Below the pieces are notes generated by a model, which saw only the letters and a list, made by a program, of their open reading frames with translations, had not been told where the DNA came from and did not search any database. Of a stretch of 64,000 nucleotides of DNA, positions 61,301 to 64,000 are shown in pieces (within the stretch, counting starts at the first letter, position 1; each line of letters opens with the position of its first letter). The translations under genes and the position numbers were made by a program. The stretch is from Olsenella sp. KH3B4. GTDB taxonomy: Bacteria; Actinomycetota; Coriobacteriia; Coriobacteriales; Atopobiaceae. The DNA lies in NCBI GenBank assembly GCA_900111695.1, contig FOHD01000006.1, positions 62,001 to 126,000 on the forward strand, read 5' to 3'.

Positions 61301-61431
61301 ACGGCGACCATAAGCACCGCCAGCACGACTACCAGGGCAGACTTGAGGATGGTCTTGATGACTCTCCCCACCTTGCGGGCACGGCTCACGGTACGCACTC
61401 CGCCGGAACCCTTCTGGTTCTTCTTTCCCAT
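58303..61431 (-). CDS. Membrane-anchored GH3 glycosidase with reversed domain order
   Basis: 1042 aa. Residues 29-50 are a membrane helix after a Lys/Arg-rich N-terminus. Then come the GH3 C-terminal sandwich domain (about 75-440; AAEGVVMLKNDGDTLP, YPFGYGLSYTTFDWS), a fibronectin-like domain, and only then the GH3 barrel (about 660-960) with the nucleophile in GFDGWVITDNANT (D913). A second helix lies near 994-1014, and the tail is Ala-rich. The swapped order is known from beta-glucosidases of Ruminococcus and Butyrivibrio. It should hydrolyse beta-glucosides at the cell surface. Strong terminator downstream. Confidence 0.9.
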   Translation of the reverse strand: MGKKNQKGSGGVRTVSRARKVGRVIKTILKSALVVVLAVLMVAVNVMLPGYSRMLNNMVGIDQSWSNSVSTEGIDHQYNKADYTKDSIGDAEKALDQQIAAEGVVMLKNDGDTLPYAAGTTFSFFGENSKLLGASQSMMSMVTGSKTTSDALNSALEAEGFSVNTTLQDFYANGAGKDYNMGSGSVNFGDGENFAINECPLSVMQDAGVLDSAKGTTPVLVLRRVAGEGRDMPRSMYNHAASEEDKEKSYLEPDSTELQILQYINDNFDDGLVLVSTASAVELDWLQQFPNIKACLVVPSTGTDGMSSLAGILSGRVNPSGRTVDTFAADALASPAAQNFGDYQYVDKDGNLTRYNYVSYEEGIYVGYKYYETRYEDAILGQGNAGDFNYADEVCYPFGYGLSYTTFDWSDFSTNWNGERCTANVTVTNVGNVAGKDVVEVYAQSPYTDYDRANGVEKASVQLVGFAKTDLLAPGESQTVEVSFDRSQLAAYDSRGAGTYIFDAGTYYVTAGRNAHDATNNVLAAKGANVDGNAAMAATYVPENTEVDTTTYATDSLTGQSVTNRFDDARGDVTYLSRADWTGTFPKHDGTPYQGDISDWGGELNATDENGNPVPYTWTKVASDDLLAQLDSTDSGNPNVGGTFPDTPTYGAKNGLTLADMRGLDYDDPAWDSLLDQLTVEDYDVSINRGGYGTVQLESVGKPYNVDADTASYLIYGGTGHAFEGPSTLAQTWNQDLYTAFGNIIGNESLLGGAAGWYAPSMNIHRTPFSGRNGEYYSEDGFLSGVVASRSVRAAAEKGLYATIKHFVLNDQENHRGDREGQYSIATWANEQAIREIYLKPFEMVMKAGSVEENYVEKASDGTLAEKTREIPVAQAIMTGFNRIGATWVGGDYDLLTSVVRGEWGFDGWVITDNANTGTFMNGKQMIEAGGDTKLTFQDNAGSVWKYEQDNPEAYHFAREAMHHLLYVTANSHVMNGAAPGATINYGLQAVDKIRIGVTVGGAAGIALVFWTGWRNHKKRAAERAAAAAATTSAADGDGGEA

Positions 61432-61578
61432 CTTCTCCCCTCCGTTGCTTTCTCAGGCGGGACGCACACCCGCCCAAACTTCAAATCGAATGGAAAGGTA
61501 GTTCAGCTAAGCTTGGAAAAGGCAAGGGGTGACCAAATCCGTCACCGCCGGGACAGAATCGGAATCGAGGTGAACGGC

Positions 61579-62295
61579 GTGGACACCTACAAGGTGCTGA
61601 TTGTCGAGGATGACGACCAGGCGGCAGGCACGCTCTCCGCGCACCTCGAGCGCTTTGCCGCGGAGCACGGAATCCGCTTCTTGGTGACCCGCCTTGCAAC
61701 CGCCTTTGACCTCTCGTCCGCCGACGCAGTCGACCTCATCTTCATGGACATCGACCTGCCGGGCATCAACGGCATGGAGGCGGCGCAGATGCTGCGCGAG
61801 GAGAACGCCACCACCCCGCTCATTTTCGTGACGAACCTCGCGCAGTACGCCGTGAAGGGCTACCAGGTTGACGCGCTCGACTTCATGGTCAAGCCGGTTG
61901 GCTACGGCGACTTTGCTATGCGCATGGGGCGAGCTCTCCGCACGATGGAGAAGAACGCGACGCGCACCGTTGCCCTTCCCACCGCAGGCGGCACGCGTGT
62001 GGTCGACGTGCGCGACATCGCCTACGTCGAGCTCGTGAAGCACGACCTTCTCTACCACGTGACCGGCATCGACCATCCGCTCCGCCGACGCGGGAGCATA
62101 AGCGGCGCACGAGAAGAACTCCCGCAGGACCTCTTCATCACCGTGAGCCAAGGGTGTCTCGCCAACATGTCCCACGTGAGTGCGGTGCTTGGCGACTCCA
62201 TTCAGCTGGATGACGGAACCTCGCTCTTCTTTAGCCGCTCGCGCAAGAAGCCCTGTCTCGAGACGCTCGCGCGCTACTTCGGGGGCACCGTATGA
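61579..62295 (+). CDS. LytTR-type response regulator
   Basis: 238 aa from a GTG at 61579 with GAGGTG upstream; longer starts lie inside the antisense of the GH3 gene. Receiver domain 1-120: KVLIVEDDD, phospho-acceptor D57 in FMDIDLPGING, the Lys in DFMVKPVG. LytTR DNA-binding domain about 130-235: VVDVRDIAYVEL and VSQGCLANMSHV. Such regulators bind direct repeats about 21 bases apart. It overlaps the kinase gene by four bases (ATGA). Confidence 0.9.
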   Translation: MDTYKVLIVEDDDQAAGTLSAHLERFAAEHGIRFLVTRLATAFDLSSADAVDLIFMDIDLPGINGMEAAQMLREENATTPLIFVTNLAQYAVKGYQVDALDFMVKPVGYGDFAMRMGRALRTMEKNATRTVALPTAGGTRVVDVRDIAYVELVKHDLLYHVTGIDHPLRRRGSISGAREELPQDLFITVSQGCLANMSHVSAVLGDSIQLDDGTSLFFSRSRKKPCLETLARYFGGTV

Positions 62296-63683
62296 GCGAT
62301 TGGAGCCAGTGGCCTGCCCTGGGAATGATGTACGCCACGCGGGCAACCCTGCTGTTCGTCGAGGTCATGATTGCAGCTTGCCTGTTCGCGCATGGGCAGC
62401 CGACAAGGCCGCACCCCTGGCGTCGCACCACGGCGATAACCGCAGTGGTCTTTGCGGCAGGCATGCTAGCCCCAGTTTTCATCACGCTTCTGCAAGTCCC
62501 CGACGTATCGAACTATCATCCGGGGGCACTCGAGTATGGGCTTGGCTACGCCCTCGTCCCCATGCTTGTCGCATGCTCCCTGTTCCTCCTCGTCACCATC
62601 CCATCACTTCTTGCCTGCTTCGAGATAAGCCCATGGGCTGCAATCTTCTGCGCGACGGCAGGCTACTCTCTTCAGAATCTTGCCAGCGGGCTTGGAGAGA
62701 CCGCCGGACTTCTCCTCATCGCCGCAGACGTCCCTGGCATAGTGCCGGGCGAGAACGCGTGGCTCACCACGATAAGCTGCGCCACAACCTATGCGGTGGC
62801 CTACCTGCTCTTCATTGGGCGCATCGACTCCAAGGGCCTGGAGGGTCAGAGAAACCCGGCGATGCTCGCCATGATCGTCGTGGTGATGTTTGGCATCATC
62901 GGCTTTGACCTTATCCTCAAGTACGTTGTCACCGTGAGCCTGCTGCTGCCCATCGTCCTATGCCTGCGCTTGTTCCACGTGCTTATCTGCGTCTTTGTGA
63001 TCATCGCCGAGGTGGAGCTTGTTGTGGTGCGCCAGCTCTCCTCCGAGAAGGCCGCCACCGAGCGCCTCCTCGCCGAGCAGGAGCGCCAATACCAGCTCTC
63101 GCGCGAGAACATCGAAGCCATCAACATCAAGTGCCACGACCTACGCCACCAGATTCGCTCGCTCGCAACGGGCGACAAGGCCGTCGACAAGGCGGTGCTC
63201 GAGAACGTCGCGCAAGAGATTGACGTGTACGACTCCAAGGTACGCACCGGCAACGACGCCCTTGACACCATCCTTTCCGAGAAGAGCCTGCTCTGCGAGA
63301 GCCGCAAGATCACGCTCACCTGCGTGGCAGACGGCGCAGCACTGGACTTCATGGCGCCTGCCGACCTCTACGCGCTCTTTGGCAACGCACTCGACAACGC
63401 CATCGAGGCCGTAGAACACATGGATGACAGGACGAGAAGGTCCATCTCGCTCATCGTTCGCCGACGTGCCGGCGTCGTGACCGTCCACGTTGAGAACTAC
63501 TACAACCCCTCCGCCAGTGCCACGCGCTTCAAGGACGGCATGCCCACGAGCACCAAGGGCGACCCACTCAACCATGGTTTTGGTACGCGTTCCATGAGGT
63601 CGATAGTCGAACGCTACGGGGGCACTGCGGCCTTCTCTGCAGATGGGACAACGTTCAGCGTGGACGCCGTGATACCCGAGTGA
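62292..63683 (+). CDS. GHKL (AgrC-type) sensor histidine kinase
   Basis: 463 aa. The first 245 residues are polytopic, with six or seven membrane helices and no large extracellular loop, as in peptide-sensing AgrC/ComD-like kinases. A coiled coil (RQLSSEKAATERLLAEQERQYQLSREN) leads to the phospho-acceptor His in IKCHDLRHQIR (H282), and a GHKL ATPase domain has the N box NALDNAIEAV and a glycine box GFGTRSMRSIVERYGG. Overlaps the regulator by ATGA and is probably translated with it. Confidence 0.9.
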   Translation: MSDWSQWPALGMMYATRATLLFVEVMIAACLFAHGQPTRPHPWRRTTAITAVVFAAGMLAPVFITLLQVPDVSNYHPGALEYGLGYALVPMLVACSLFLLVTIPSLLACFEISPWAAIFCATAGYSLQNLASGLGETAGLLLIAADVPGIVPGENAWLTTISCATTYAVAYLLFIGRIDSKGLEGQRNPAMLAMIVVVMFGIIGFDLILKYVVTVSLLLPIVLCLRLFHVLICVFVIIAEVELVVVRQLSSEKAATERLLAEQERQYQLSRENIEAINIKCHDLRHQIRSLATGDKAVDKAVLENVAQEIDVYDSKVRTGNDALDTILSEKSLLCESRKITLTCVADGAALDFMAPADLYALFGNALDNAIEAVEHMDDRTRRSISLIVRRRAGVVTVHVENYYNPSASATRFKDGMPTSTKGDPLNHGFGTRSMRSIVERYGGTAAFSADGTTFSVDAVIPE

Positions 63684-63719
63684 CGGCCGGACCACACCGG
63701 ACGCATAGCGGATATCTGT

Positions 63720-63780
63720 AATAACGATAACTAGCCAACGTCAATAACGATTTGAGATTCAGCTACGCCGCGGCTACAGT
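63720..63780 (+). promoter_or_regulatory. Promoter with tandem repeats downstream of the two-component system
   Basis: AATAACGAT occurs at 63720-63728 and 63743-63751, 23 bases apart. The second copy abuts a -35 TTGAGA (63752-63757), then a 17-base spacer and -10 TACAGT (63775-63780). This layout, repeats directly upstream of -35, is the one used by LytTR activators. Confidence 0.65.
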
Positions 63781-63788
63781 GTTGGCCT

Positions 63789-63866
63789 ATGAACACGATG
63801 AGCAGCACATACACCTTTGCGCTCATGCGCCAGCAGATGCCCAAGCCCGGGCACCCTCGTCGCTAG
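63789..63866 (+). CDS. Candidate leaderless 25-codon peptide ORF
   Basis: An ATG lies 9 bases after the -10 box, so the mRNA would be leaderless. The ORF encodes 25 residues beginning MNTMSSTYTFALMRQQ and ending PKPGHPRR, with a Pro/His/Arg-rich C-terminus. It lacks a secretion signal by eye. Its position behind an AgrC/AgrA-like pair suggests a signal peptide, but nothing in the sequence proves translation. The remaining 130 bases of the window show no gene that I can support. Confidence 0.4.
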   Translation: MNTMSSTYTFALMRQQMPKPGHPRR

Positions 63867-64000
63867 CAGCCTGCCGCGTCACCCGGCACGGTCCGCCAGC
63901 GCGGAGGGACCGGGCGTCTTATCAGCGCGGCTTTTGCAAGAAGCTGCGCATTGGCCGGCAAGCGGAATCGAGCGGAGTACAGGTTTTGATCTCTCTGGAA

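Overview
This window looks like the chromosome of a high-GC, Gram-positive, anaerobic member of the Coriobacteriia, probably Atopobiaceae/Olsenella-like. That assignment is an inference from gene content: rubrerythrin, a GlgC/GlgD glycogen operon, a non-DAP-type MurE, an LicA/LicC-type choline locus, and leaderless promoters next to ordinary Shine-Dalgarno sites. I see no rRNA operon, CRISPR array, prophage or insertion sequence. There are five tRNA genes: Pro-CGG, Val-UAC, Glu-UUC, Leu-UAA and Asp-GUC.

Layout. 0-5.2 kb: zinc-ribbon TatA, a membrane-anchored spermidine-synthase-like protein, a small GH13 hydrolase, a Nudix hydrolase, a Cof-type HAD phosphatase, YbaN/DUF454 and a short MGMT-family protein. 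5.3-11 kb: tRNA-Pro, ispE-veg, pepP behind a 90-bp tandem duplication, a convergent spacer full of palindromic repeats, nagB, rph-rdgB and tRNA-Val. 11-19 kb: leaderless murE, the deoC-deoB-deoD nucleoside operon behind a 94-bp nested palindrome with an FNR-like box, an iron alcohol dehydrogenase and cstA. 19.5-25 kb: two overlapping TPR-like genes, tRNA-Glu, an orphan PTS IIB, and a split transketolase whose N-terminal half is fused to a GntR/UTRA repressor. 25-33 kb: tRNA-Leu, ppx, an FtsB/DivIC-like protein, an SGNH-hydrolase/MazG fusion, mfd and a DMT permease. 33.8-35.6 kb: a fused wHTH/cytidylyltransferase/choline-kinase protein.

35.8-47.6 kb is a complete glycogen cluster on the minus strand: glgB, then glgP-glgC-glgD-glgA-(GH13+GH77), ending in a strong terminator. 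GlgC/GlgD make ADP-glucose, GlgA elongates, GlgB branches, GlgP phosphorolyses, and the GH13-GH77 fusion trims and rearranges limit dextrins. A TATAAT promoter with two operator-like boxes precedes glgP. 47.9-53.6 kb: nth, metY with a structured leader, rubrerythrin, Rrf2 regulator plus an Fe-S-less MutY homologue, a HAD-IB phosphatase and tRNA-Asp. 53.8-58 kb: a membrane protein and the classic dnaX-ybaB-recR operon. 58.3-64 kb: a membrane-anchored GH3 enzyme with swapped domain order, divergent from a LytTR regulator/GHKL kinase pair. Just downstream of the kinase is a promoter with the architecture of LytTR targets, leading straight into a 25-codon ORF.

The most unusual items are the GntR-transketolase fusion, the SGNH-MazG fusion, the two-component system with its candidate peptide gene, the three-domain choline protein, the histone-H1-like tail on GlgB, and several palindromic intergenic elements. 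Start codons were moved inward from the longest ORF wherever a Shine-Dalgarno site or operon overlap argued for it.
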